A stretch of DNA of 64,000 bases, from contig NZ_JAMQAW010000003.1 in the NCBI RefSeq assembly GCF_023701525.1, positions 1-64,000 on the forward strand, written 5' to 3'. Below the pieces are notes generated by a model. It ran no database searches. It was not told the origin of the DNA and was given only the letters and a program-made list of their open reading frames with translations. The stretch's first letter is position 1. The number at the start of each line of letters is the position of its first letter. The DNA is from Streptomyces albipurpureus. GTDB lineage: Bacteria; Actinomycetota; Actinomycetes; Streptomycetales; Streptomycetaceae. Made by a program: the position numbers and the translations under genes. Positions 18,167 to 26,397 of the stretch are shown piece after piece.

Positions 18167-18994
18167 ATGGGGCGAAGAAGGGGGATTTCCCTTGTTCTGG
18201 TCGTGCTCGCCGCCGGTCTCTTAACGGGCCATTTCGTGTTCCCGGCCGCAGAGCGCGACCCCGATGCCAAGCCGCCGAAACAGCGTGAGAAGGCTCGCCC
18301 CGCGGCCGGAGAAAAGCCCCGGGTGTCCGTGGGTATCCGCCTCGGTGAAACGGGCAAGGACGAGAGCTGGACCCTGATGGCCTCCGAGGAGATCGCCCGG
18401 CGCGATCCTCCCGCCAAGGTGGCGGACTGCCGTGAAATGCGCCGATGGGCGCTGGCCCAGGGAGCCGTCCCCACTTGGCGTGTGCTGCACACCCTCGACA
18501 TCTCCGCGAACTTCGCCACCGACGTTCGCATCTCGTCCATGGCTCTGGAGAGGGACGATTCCTACAAACCGCGAGATCCCGCCCTCGCTCCGGTCGCCAG
18601 GCTTTCCTGTCTCCCGCGTCGCAGTTCGCGAATGTCCTGGCGCGACCCTGAGGCTGTATCGGTCGTCGACGGCGAGGAATACCTGCCGAACCCCAACGCG
18701 CGCCGGAAGTACAAAGTGAGCCGGTTGAAAGGAGCCCGCGAGAACGTCCTGGTCGACCTCGCCGGTTCGCCCGGCTCCTTCACCTACCGGCTGAGGATCG
18801 GTCTCGTAACGAGCGTCGGGCTCCATGAAGTCGTCGCCTCCGGCGACGCCGGCCCCCTGGTGGGCAGCGAGGACGGGGCGGGCATGGGGTACTGGCCCGC
18901 TCAGTACACCTGGACGATGGCACCGACACGCACGCTCAAACAGTGCCCGGAAGTGCGGGACGTCCGACCCGGTCAGGTGGCGAAGTGCTTCTGA
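18167..18994 (+). CDS. Exported hypothetical protein
   Basis: A 275-residue protein from ATG 18167 behind GAGAGGGA. The N-terminus MGRRRGISLVLVVLAAGLLT is a signal anchor or signal peptide. A charged linker (DPDAKPPKQREKARPAAGEK) follows, then a beta-rich domain (WRVLHTLDISANFATDVRIS, NVLVDLAGSPGSFTYRLRIG, YWPAQYTWTMAPTRTLKQC). Four cysteines in the mature part could form disulfides. No family is recognised. Its placement beside the HTH-membrane protein suggests a shared cell-surface theme but not a proven partnership. Confidence 0.7.
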   Translation: MGRRRGISLVLVVLAAGLLTGHFVFPAAERDPDAKPPKQREKARPAAGEKPRVSVGIRLGETGKDESWTLMASEEIARRDPPAKVADCREMRRWALAQGAVPTWRVLHTLDISANFATDVRISSMALERDDSYKPRDPALAPVARLSCLPRRSSRMSWRDPEAVSVVDGEEYLPNPNARRKYKVSRLKGARENVLVDLAGSPGSFTYRLRIGLVTSVGLHEVVASGDAGPLVGSEDGAGMGYWPAQYTWTMAPTRTLKQCPEVRDVRPGQVAKCF

Positions 18995-19228
18995 TCCCGG
19001 CGCCCGAACGCATGCCCATGATCCGGTGAACCGCCGTTAACCCGGAAGATGTCCACATGCCGCGGCAGTCCGAGTCCGCGTCTCAGCCCGCCGAGCGGGC
19101 TCCTGCCGGTCCGGCAGGAGGAGGGGTTACTACGGCGGTGGCGCCGCGGGGCTCTCCCCGACTGGCACGGGCCGGGCGGTGACCTGAGGTGGACCCGAGC
19201 GGGGATGGTCCTCCTCGATGGGGTCTGC

Positions 19229-19640
19229 GGGCGTCCGAAGCGCACTCCACCGGATTCCGCGGCTTCACCCTGGCGCTCACGGTGTCCGGGCCGGCTACCG
19301 TCGACAGCTTCGTCGGCGCCGCCTTGGAAGTGGGCGCCGCGGTGCTGAAGCCCGCCGCGAAGTCGCTGTGGGGCTGCGGAGGCATCGTCCAGGCCCCGGA
19401 CGGGACGATCTGGAAGATCGCGACCTCGGCGAAGAAGGACACCGGCCCCGCCACCCGCGAGATCGACGAGGCCGTCCTGCTGCTCGGCGTCGAGGACGTG
19501 AAGGCCACCGAGCAGTTCTACGTCGGCCAGGGCCCGACCGTGGCCAGGAGCTTCGGTGGTAAGTACGCCGAGTTCACCCCCGGTCAGTCCAGCCCCGTCA
19601 AGCTGGAGCTGTACAAGCGCCGTTCCAGGAAGGCGGAGCC
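19229..19640 (+). pseudogene. Partial duplicate of the VOC gene at 3345
   Basis: Bases 19231-19635 copy about 3466-3870 with roughly 7 percent differences. The copy reads LRASEAHSTGFRGFTLALTV, KPAAKSLWGCGGIVQAPDGT, TSAKKDTGPATREIDEAVLL, VKATEQFYVGQGPTVARSFG. It lacks the first 40 residues of module one and everything after the YKRRS position of module two. The right end joins directly to the Tn3 transposase fragment. Confidence 0.8.
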
Positions 19641-19655
19641 GTTCAGGCTGCCGAT

Positions 19656-20553
19656 CTACATGACCGCGCGGCCGAGCGGGCTGGGACGGCCCTGGCCCGC
19701 GAGGACGGGCAGTATCTGGGAGGCGCGTACCGTTCCCTCGCGCAGGGAGCCTGCCAGACGCAGCAGGTCGTCCCAGTTCTCGGTGATGGTGCGCGTGCGG
19801 ATGCGGCCGGTGGTGAGCGGGTTGAACGGGCCGTAGTCGGCGGCCGGGTCGGCACGGTAGCGCGGGGTGTGCCCGGCGTCCGCCAGACGTGGGGAGAACT
19901 GGTAGCCCAGGAGCCGGAACAGCCCGAAGATCATTGCGGAGGCATCTGCGGTGTCGGTGGCTGTCTCGGTGGGGTTCAGCGAGGTGGGCTGGTCGAGGAT
20001 GCCGTCGAGCAGAGGGAGGCTCTCACGACGGGTGCCGGGGATGACGACGTGGTTGAAGCCGCTGTACTGGTCCCAGAGGTAGTTGTAGAGCGTGATGCCT
20101 CTTGCGGCGAAGTGCTTCGGGTTCGGTCCGGAGTTGAGGACCCGTAGGGGGGTGGCGAAGCGCAGACCATCGGCGGAGGAGAGTTCGCCGCCGCCCCAGT
20201 TCCCCGACGATGGGCAAGGTGGCCTGGTAGTCGACGAGGACGGCGTTGGCGAGGCGGAGTGTTTCGTCGCGTGGGTAGCTCTGCTCGACCCGGAACAGCT
20301 GGTCGCGGGAGCGGCCGGGCTCCTCCTCGCAAACCATCGGGAAGCCACCGCGGAGGCCCGGGATCTCGTGGAGGAGTCGCGCACTCAGGGACATGCAGGA
20401 GCGTTGCAAGCAACTGGGGGAGGGTGTTGGGTACGCCCTGAAGATGTTGGGCACTCTGCTTCAGGGTGACCCGCTGCTGGGCAGTCCACTGGGTGTCCCG
20501 TCCCTCTACATCGAGCAGGTCGACGGCGGGACCCTCGAAGGCTGCCCGGAATT
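19656..20553 (-). pseudogene. Catalytic-core fragment of a Tn3-family transposase
   Basis: The minus strand reads DGLRFATPLRVLNSGPNPKH, ARGITLYNYLWDQYSGFNHV, VIPGTRRESLPLLDGILDQP, TSLNPTETATDTADASAMIF, GLFRLLGYQFSPRLADAGHT, DPAADYGPFNPLTTGRIRTR, ENWDDLLRLAGSLREGTVRA. This is the DDE core of TnpA. Upstream pieces in other frames (LLDVEGRDTQWTAQQRVTLK, RLANAVLVDYQATLPIVGEL) extend it to the transposon boundary at 20553. It is frameshifted and cut at both ends, at the VOC fragment and at the left inverted repeat of the 7.35-kb transposon. Confidence 0.8.
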
Positions 20554-20624
20554 GGGGTCCGAGTAGGAACGGAACAGAAAACCGGTGTAGCCGTCAAATC
20601 TTTTGACGGGCCGTGAGGTGGGCT
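20554..20624. repeat. Left terminal inverted repeat of the Tn3-family element
   Basis: 71 bases matching the reverse complement of 27837-27907 with three mismatches. It contains the inner palindrome-like CGTCAAATCTTTTGACGG. Confidence 0.95.
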
Positions 20625-20637
20625 TCGGCTTCTGCGC

Positions 20638-21465
20638 TCACGAGGCCGCCTCTGCCTCCTGCTCGGCTTCCGCGAGTGCCCGGTACACCGAGGCGACCGA
20701 GGGGTGCTGGTCCTTGTTCTTGCCGGTCTTGATGGTGAGCTTCTTGGCGATCTCTGGGACGGGGATGCCCTTGTCCTTGAGCGCCTGGGCGAAGGTGAGC
20801 ATGTCGTCGTCGATGACTTTGGGCCGTCCGCCGTGGTTGCCCTTCGACGCGGCGGACACCTGGCCTTCGAGGGTCTTCTCCCGGATGTAGTTGCGCTCGA
20901 TCTGTGCGGCGGCCGCGAGTACGGCGAAGAACATGGCGCCCATGCCGTTGGGGTCGTGGATGCCGGTGAGCGGGCCGGTGAGGAGTTCGAGCTGGACGCC
21001 GGCCGCCTGGAGCTGGCCGGAGAGCGTCATCAGCTCGGCGGCGTTCCGCGCGAGGCGCTTGAGCTCGTGGACAGCGAGGATGACCTCCTTGTCGGGGGCG
21101 GCCTCCTTGATGTCGTACGCCAGCTTCAGCGCCTTCTCCAGCTCCGGCCGCGTCTTGATCCTCGTGCTGATCTTCTCGGAGTAGACGCTCTTGCAGTCGG
21201 CGCGGGCGAGCGCGTCGAGCTGGGACTGCAGTTCCTGCGTCGCGGTCGAACAGCGGGCGTACCCGATCCGGATGGGCCTGGCCGGCGGGGCGGCGGGCAT
21301 CTCCTCGACCGGCGGCCCCGGCTTCCACGCTCGTCCAGGGCCGCGGTCTTCGGGAACAAGAACTTCGAGTTCCTCGCGGAGCGCGGGCACGAGGATGAAG
21401 CGGGCGGTGTGGTACTTCGTGGTGGTCTTGCCGCCGCGGGTGCGGCACGGACTCCCGCCGGGCAC
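20638..21465 (-). CDS. tnpR: Serine recombinase / resolvase of the transposon
   Basis: Residues 65-230 are a serine resolvase domain: IRIGYARCSTATQELQSQLD carries the nucleophilic serine, followed by ISTRIKTRPELEKAL, VHELKRLARNAAELMTLSGQ, QLELLTGPLTGIHDPNGMGA, and FFAVLAAAAQIERNYIREKT. A C-terminal HTH region follows (GRPKVIDDDMLTFAQALKDK, IPVPEIAKKLTIKTGKNKDQ). It should resolve Tn3 cointegrates at a res site. The first 55 residues before MPAAPPARPIRIGYARCS may be a genuine extension (TKYHTARFILVPALREELEV) or the start may be ATG 21300. It ends 14 bases inside the left inverted repeat. Confidence 0.88.
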   Translation of the reverse strand: MPGGSPCRTRGGKTTTKYHTARFILVPALREELEVLVPEDRGPGRAWKPGPPVEEMPAAPPARPIRIGYARCSTATQELQSQLDALARADCKSVYSEKISTRIKTRPELEKALKLAYDIKEAAPDKEVILAVHELKRLARNAAELMTLSGQLQAAGVQLELLTGPLTGIHDPNGMGAMFFAVLAAAAQIERNYIREKTLEGQVSAASKGNHGGRPKVIDDDMLTFAQALKDKGIPVPEIAKKLTIKTGKNKDQHPSVASVYRALAEAEQEAEAAS

Positions 21466-21529
21466 CTCTCACTTGGGGTAGTCGTGGCGTTCTGCCGCAT
21501 TTGCGGCTTGATCGGGCGTCAGCTGCATG

Positions 21530-21665
21530 AGATCAGACTCTCAGAAGTGCTTCGCAGAACGCCCAGATTCTGACAGGAGTTGTGCGAACGGCGACCTGCG
21601 GAAACGTGGTCGCTCCGGGGGCGTTCTCAGAACTCTCGCATCTGGTCATTTGTGAGAATGCCCTT
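21530..21665. promoter_or_regulatory. Candidate res site upstream of the resolvase
   Basis: The spacer before the resolvase holds several imperfect copies of a TCAGA/TCTGA-type dyad (CTCTCAGAAGTGCTTCGCAG, AGATTCTGACAGGAG, GCGTTCTCAGAACTCTCGC, TTTGTGAGAATGCCC). Tn3 resolvases bind three such paired subsites in this position. Assignment by position and pattern only. Confidence 0.4.
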
Positions 21666-21731
21666 GTGTCACGCGGACGTGACGGCCTGGTTCCGCGTGA
21701 CCGCGCCGGACGTGGCACCCCGTGTTAGGGG

Positions 21732-22613
21732 TCAGGCGCGGCGGGTGGCCCAGACGGTGCGTTCGGTGCGTACCGTCAGGTCGTCGCGGCGCAGGATGCT
21801 GTGCGGGCTGGTGGTGTCGAGGAGCCGGTCGAGCGCGGAGAGGTCCTCGGGGGAGAGCCTGTCGGCGATGACGCTGCGGATGCGCTGCAGGACGCCGAGG
21901 GCGTAGCGGCCGATCGCTTCGCTGCGGTCGCCCTCGATGTCCACGGCGATGGTGCGTTCGTCCTCGACGGTGAAGCCGGCGGCGGTCAGCATCGGGCCCC
22001 AGTCGGCGCCGCGGTGGGGCATGCGTTCGGCTTGGCGGCGGTCGGCTGCGGCGTGGACGCGCTCTTCCAGGCCGGGCCGGTCCTTGGGGGCATTCTCGGG
22101 CAGGAAGCGGGGGTGGCCGGCCAGTTCGACGACGGCGAACAGGCCGTTGGGCGCGAGCGCGTCGTGGACGGTGCGCAGCGCGCGCTCGGGGTGGGCCATG
22201 TGGTGCATCGATGCCGATGCCCAGATCAGGTCGGGCGAGCCGAGGTCGGGCCAGGCGTCGTCGTCGAGGTCAGCCTGCACGGTGCGCACGCGTCCCTCGA
22301 CGCCGCGGGTGCACGCCTTGGTGTGCAGGCGCTGAAGGTGTTCGGCGGACGTGTCGACGGCGGTGACGTGCGCGTCGGGGAAGCGGTCGAGGAGGGCGAA
22401 GGTGCCCGCGCCCGTGCCGCAGCCGAGGTCCACGATGTGGCCTGGGGCGGTCTTCAGTGGCAGCGACGCGGTGATGGAGGCGGTGTGCTCGGCGAGGACC
22501 TCGGCGTCCAGGTCGAGGATCTCCGCCTGACCGCTGGTGTCCTGCTCGTGGTGGTGGCCGTGCGAAACGCCGTGGTGGGGGGTGTGCGTGTGTGCCTGGT
22601 TCATGCTCTTCAC
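21732..22613 (-). CDS. Class I SAM-dependent methyltransferase, His-rich N-terminus
   Basis: A 293-residue protein. Motif I is GHIVDLGCGTGAGTFALL (residues 59-76), motif II VTAVDTSAEHLQRL, motif III VQADLDDDAWPDLGSPDLIW, then HHMAHPERALRTVHDALAPN and GLFAVVELAG. This is a Methyltransf_25/11-type Rossmann fold, cytoplasmic. The first 25 residues are unusually histidine-rich (HTHTPHHGVSHGHHHEQD), suggesting metal binding. It is transposon cargo, facing the resolvase direction, and lies beside the XRE-cupin gene on the same strand. Substrate is unknown; a role in detoxification together with the flavoprotein and pump is inference. Confidence 0.88.
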   Translation of the reverse strand: MKSMNQAHTHTPHHGVSHGHHHEQDTSGQAEILDLDAEVLAEHTASITASLPLKTAPGHIVDLGCGTGAGTFALLDRFPDAHVTAVDTSAEHLQRLHTKACTRGVEGRVRTVQADLDDDAWPDLGSPDLIWASASMHHMAHPERALRTVHDALAPNGLFAVVELAGHPRFLPENAPKDRPGLEERVHAAADRRQAERMPHRGADWGPMLTAAGFTVEDERTIAVDIEGDRSEAIGRYALGVLQRIRSVIADRLSPEDLSALDRLLDTTSPHSILRRDDLTVRTERTVWATRRA

Positions 22614-22732
22614 CCTAGGTCGACTATGCGTCAGAGGCTCACTGTCTCCCTATTTGCGCAAGGCGATGGCCGTAAGTGCTGCCTGACGCGCAAAAGGCCA
22701 CCACTGCGGAGGTCGTCGTGCGGCTCGCGCCG

Positions 22733-23338
22733 TCATTCGGGAGCGCCTTGAGCGTCGCTGCCGTCGCCGTCATCGCGCTGGTGGCCGCGGCGGGCGTCGT
22801 GGTCGAAGAGGCCCAGGATCTCGCAGGGTCCGCCCTCGGTGCCGATCGCGTGCGGCATCATCGTGGGGAACTCGGCGGCCTGGTTGGTCTCGATGCGGAA
22901 GCGGCGCTGGCCGAGCATGAGGATCGCAGTGCCGGACAGTACGACGAGCCACTCGCGTCCCGGGTGGGCGCGCATGCGGGCGGGGTTGTCGGGCGGGGGG
23001 GCGGTCAGGCGCTGGCGCACCACGCTCATGCCGGGGTCGGCCTTCAGGGTCCAGCGCATCCGGCCGTGGGCGCTGTCGACCGTGGGGCTGGTGATGACGT
23101 CGTCGGTGGCGGTGTCCACGAGCTGGTCCAGCGTGGTGTCCAGGGCGCGGGCGAGGGTGACCAACTGGTCCAGTGCGAGGCGGCGCTGGCCGTTTTCGAT
23201 ACGGCTCAGCGAGGACTGACTGAGGTGGGAGCGGGTGGCCAGTTCTTCCAGTGACAAGCCCTGCGCCACCCGCAGGGCGCGGATTCGTTTGCGTACGAGG
23301 CTGTCCAGCTCTCCACTTTCTTGCGTCATGGGCAACAT
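22733..23338 (-). CDS. XRE-family regulator with C-terminal cupin
   Basis: About 201 residues. Residues 10-70 are an XRE/HTH_3 domain (VRKRIRALRVAQGLSLEELA, TRSHLSQSSLSRIENGQRRL, ALDQLVTLARALDTTLDQLV). Residues 110-185 are a cupin (AHPGREWLVVLSGTAILMLG, QRRFRIETNQAAEFPTMMPH, IGTEGGPCEILGLFDHDARR), the usual ligand sensor. The gene is divergent from the flavoprotein gene, with about 85 bases between starts, so it most likely controls both directions of the cargo. Start ATG 23338 (MLPMTQES) or ATG 23329. The C-terminus is Asp/Gly-rich. Confidence 0.9.
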   Translation of the reverse strand: MLPMTQESGELDSLVRKRIRALRVAQGLSLEELATRSHLSQSSLSRIENGQRRLALDQLVTLARALDTTLDQLVDTATDDVITSPTVDSAHGRMRWTLKADPGMSVVRQRLTAPPPDNPARMRAHPGREWLVVLSGTAILMLGQRRFRIETNQAAEFPTMMPHAIGTEGGPCEILGLFDHDARRGHQRDDGDGSDAQGAPE

Positions 23339-23424
23339 TGTATGCCTTCGGTGCAATGTGGGGTTAGCGTCGTGTGCAGATGGTCCGCACCCCCTGGGAC
23401 CACGCACGACGAAAGCAGGAGGAC

Positions 23425-24438
23425 ATGGCTGTGACGACTTCTCCGTACGCGAGCGACGCACTGCCCGGTGGGACCGTCGACGCAGTGGTGATCGGCGGGG
23501 GTGCCGCAGGGCTGAACGGTGCGTTGATGCTGGGCCGCTCCCGCCGGTCGGTTGTCGTGATCGACGGCGGATCCCCGCGCAACGCGCCAGCTGCGGCCAT
23601 GCACGGCTTCATCGTGCTGGACGGTACCGAGCCGCGCGAGATTCTTCGGCGGGGCCGGGAGCAGGTGCGCCAGTACGGCGGGCGCATCGTCTTCGGCGAG
23701 GTGGCCTCTGCCGCCCCGGCCGCCCCGTCGGCCGACGAAGACTTGCGTTTCACCCTCACCCTTGCCGACGGCCGCAGCATCACCGCGCGCCGCCTCCTGG
23801 TGGCCACGGGTCTGCGGGACGTGCTGCCCGAGGTCCCCGGGCTCGCCGAGCACTGGGGAGACAGCGTGGTGCACTGCCCGTACTGCCACGGCTGGGAGGT
23901 CCGCGACCAGCCCATCGGCGTCCTCGCCACCGGCCCCGCCTCCCTCCAGCACGCACTCCTGTTCCGCCAGCTGACCGAGGACCTGACCTACTTCACCCAC
24001 GGCACTGCCCTGGATGAGGACACCCGCGCCCGCTTTGCCGCCCGCGGTATCCGCATCATCGACACCCCGGTGCAGGAGGTTGTCGACCACGAGGACGGCA
24101 CCCTGGCCGGGCTGCGCCTGACCGGCGGCCAGGTCGTGGCCCGCCGCGTCCTCGCGGTCGCCACGCAGATGCATGCCCGCACCGAGGGCCTGGACGCGCT
24201 GAAGCTGCCGATGGAGGACCTGCCCGACCACATGGGTCGCCGCTTCGCCTCCGGCATGGCCGGCACCACCGAGGTGCCGGGCGTGTGGGTGGCAGGCAAC
24301 GCCACCGACCTCTCCGCCCAGGTCGGCGCCTCCGCCGCGGCCGGCGCCCTGGCCGGCTCCCACATCAACGCCGTGCTGGTCACTGCGGACACCGACGCCG
24401 CGCTCGCCGCCGCGCGGGGTGAGACGCCCGCCCCCTGA
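23425..24438 (+). CDS. Thioredoxin reductase-like FAD/NAD(P) oxidoreductase
   Basis: A 337-residue protein from ATG 23425 with a perfect AGGAGG before it. Motifs: FAD GxGxxG in DAVVIGGGAAGLNGALMLGR (residues 20-40), redox-active CxxC in VVHCPYCHGWEVRD near residue 155, and the final FAD motif VPGVWVAGNATDLSAQVGAS with AAGALAGSHIN. The NADPH motif is weak (IGVLATGPASLQHALLF). Length and layout fit low-molecular-weight thioredoxin reductases and the related disulfide oxidases of natural-product clusters (HlmI/GliT type). It probably passes electrons to or makes a disulfide. It heads the pair with the MFS transporter. Confidence 0.9.
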   Translation: MAVTTSPYASDALPGGTVDAVVIGGGAAGLNGALMLGRSRRSVVVIDGGSPRNAPAAAMHGFIVLDGTEPREILRRGREQVRQYGGRIVFGEVASAAPAAPSADEDLRFTLTLADGRSITARRLLVATGLRDVLPEVPGLAEHWGDSVVHCPYCHGWEVRDQPIGVLATGPASLQHALLFRQLTEDLTYFTHGTALDEDTRARFAARGIRIIDTPVQEVVDHEDGTLAGLRLTGGQVVARRVLAVATQMHARTEGLDALKLPMEDLPDHMGRRFASGMAGTTEVPGVWVAGNATDLSAQVGASAAAGALAGSHINAVLVTADTDAALAAARGETPAP

Positions 24439-24566
24439 CATCCCCCTGGGCCCGGCCGGCTGGCCGACCGAACCCGCCCCGCGCCCATTGGGCCCCCGCC
24501 CACTCCGTTCACCGCCGACCGGCCCTGCCCGGCGTCGGCTCGGCATGCCCATTTTGTGAGGAATCC

Positions 24567-26159
24567 ATGAGCACACCCCAGCCCCCACACGCCGCGCCGG
24601 CCAGTGGCGAAGGCGGCCCGGACGCGCGTCAGCTGCGGACGGTCCTGATCGCCGTCTCCCTCGCGCTGATGTCGGTCATCGCCTCGGTGTCCGGGCTGAA
24701 CGTCGCGCAGACCCACATGGCAGTGGAGTTCGGGGCCTCGCAGAACACGGTCCTGTGGATCATCAACATCTACACCCTCGCCCTGGCTGCCCTGCTGCTG
24801 CCGCTCGGCGCCATCGGCGACCGCCTGGGACGCAAGCCCATGCTCCTCGCCGGACTGGGCTTCTTCGGCGTCGCCACCGTCGTCTCGGCCCTGGCCCCGA
24901 CGGCAGAGGTGATGATTGCCGCACGCGTCGCCAGCGGTATCGGCGCAGCGATGATCATGCCGATCACCCTGGCCGTCATCACCTCTACCTTCCCCGAAGA
25001 ACAGCGCGGCAAGGCGATCGGCGTATGGACCGGCGTCGCCGGCGGCGGCGGCATCCTGGGCATGTTCCTCTCCGCCCTCCTCGTCGACGTCGCCTCCTGG
25101 CGCTGGCTGTTCGCTCTGCCGGTGGCCCTGATCCTCGCGGCCCTGGCCATGACGGCGAAGTCGGTTCCCAACTCCCGCGAGACCTCGGCCCACCGCTTCG
25201 ACACCGCCGGCGCGCTGCTCTCCACCCTCGCCGTGACCGGCCTCATCTTCGTCCTGCAAGAAGGCCCCGAACGCGGCTGGACCGCCCCCGTCACTCTGAT
25301 CAGCCTCGCCGTCGGTCTCCTCGCGGCCTTCGGCTTCGTGGCCTGGGAGCTGCACCGCCGCGACAGCGCACTGCTGGACGTACGGCTGTTCCGCGAGCGC
25401 GGCCTGAGCGGCGGCTCGATCACACTGCTGGTGGTCTTCGGTGTCCAGGCGGGCATCGGTGTGGTCCTCTTCCCGTTCTTCCAAGCCGTGCTCGGCTGGT
25501 CCGGGCTGCTGTCCACGGCCGCCATGATGCCCATGGCCGTCATGATGATGGCCACCTCCGGCCTGGCCCCCAAGCTCGCCGCGGGCATCGGTTCCCGTAC
25601 CACCATGGAGGCAGGCATCGCGCTGGCCGGACTCGGTCTCGTGCTCATGGCCCTGCTCGTCTCCGCCAAGGGCGGCTACCTGTCCATCCTGCCCGGACTG
25701 CTCGCCATGGGACTGGGCATGGGCCTGTCGATGACCCCGTCCACCACCGCCATCACCGCGTCCCTGCCACGCGCCAAGCAGGGCGTGGCCTCCGCCCTGA
25801 ACGACATCACCCGCGAGTTCGGCACCGCACTCGGCGTCGCTCTGCTCGGCGCACTGCTGGCCAACGGCTACCGCAGCGCCATCGACAACCGGCTGCACGG
25901 CATCCCGCAGGGAACCGCGGACACCGCCCGCGACGGCGTTGCCAACGCCGTCGAAGCAGCCAGCAACGCCGGCCCGCACGCCCAGGATCTGCTCCACGCA
26001 GCCCAGCAGTCCTTCGTCGACGGCTGGCAGCAGTCCATGTGGGCAGGCGCCGCCGTCATGGGCGCCCTGCTCGTCTACCTCGTCTTCCGCGGCCCCAAGA
26101 ACACGACACCTGCGGTCATCGCCGAGGCAGAAACCGCCGAGACCCTCGCCGCCCGCTGA
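24567..26159 (+). CDS. MFS transporter, DHA2 (14-helix) drug efflux type
   Basis: A 530-residue membrane protein. Helix 1 is VLIAVSLALMSVIASVSGLN. The MFS loop 2-3 signature is GAIGDRLGRKPMLLAG, and motif C-like VASGIGAAMIMPITLAVITS followed by TFPEEQRGKAIGVWTGVAGG lies in helices 4-5. The 14-helix pattern and length fit DHA2 proton antiporters for hydrophobic drugs. Start ATG 24567 behind GTGAGGAATCC. It lies 128 bases after the flavoprotein gene on the same strand, probably co-regulated by the XRE-cupin protein. Confidence 0.92.
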   Translation: MSTPQPPHAAPASGEGGPDARQLRTVLIAVSLALMSVIASVSGLNVAQTHMAVEFGASQNTVLWIINIYTLALAALLLPLGAIGDRLGRKPMLLAGLGFFGVATVVSALAPTAEVMIAARVASGIGAAMIMPITLAVITSTFPEEQRGKAIGVWTGVAGGGGILGMFLSALLVDVASWRWLFALPVALILAALAMTAKSVPNSRETSAHRFDTAGALLSTLAVTGLIFVLQEGPERGWTAPVTLISLAVGLLAAFGFVAWELHRRDSALLDVRLFRERGLSGGSITLLVVFGVQAGIGVVLFPFFQAVLGWSGLLSTAAMMPMAVMMMATSGLAPKLAAGIGSRTTMEAGIALAGLGLVLMALLVSAKGGYLSILPGLLAMGLGMGLSMTPSTTAITASLPRAKQGVASALNDITREFGTALGVALLGALLANGYRSAIDNRLHGIPQGTADTARDGVANAVEAASNAGPHAQDLLHAAQQSFVDGWQQSMWAGAAVMGALLVYLVFRGPKNTTPAVIAEAETAETLAAR

Positions 26160-26397
26160 CCGCACACGAGCCAGACGCACACCAGACACACCGCTCCGTG
26201 AACATCGTGTTCGCCGGCGCACGATCAGCCGACGGATCCCGGTCCGGCTGGAACGCGCCGCCCGTCACGTAGAACCCCACCCGTCCCATCTATCACATGG
26301 GGTGATGCTCAGGGCTGGAATCGGCGATCACCTCACGCACCGTCAGCCAGCCTGGCACCGTCGCGCGAATCACGCCGACGGATCAAGGAGCGGGCCG

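Noticed and set aside
21560..21730. A second resolvase or integrase attachment site
   Set aside because: The dyad motifs fit a Tn3 res site better, and no integrase or tRNA end is present.
23988..26222. A 744-codon open frame antisense to the MFS gene
   Set aside because: Low-complexity His/Gly/Gln/Asp text complementary to a well-supported membrane protein; a shadow frame.
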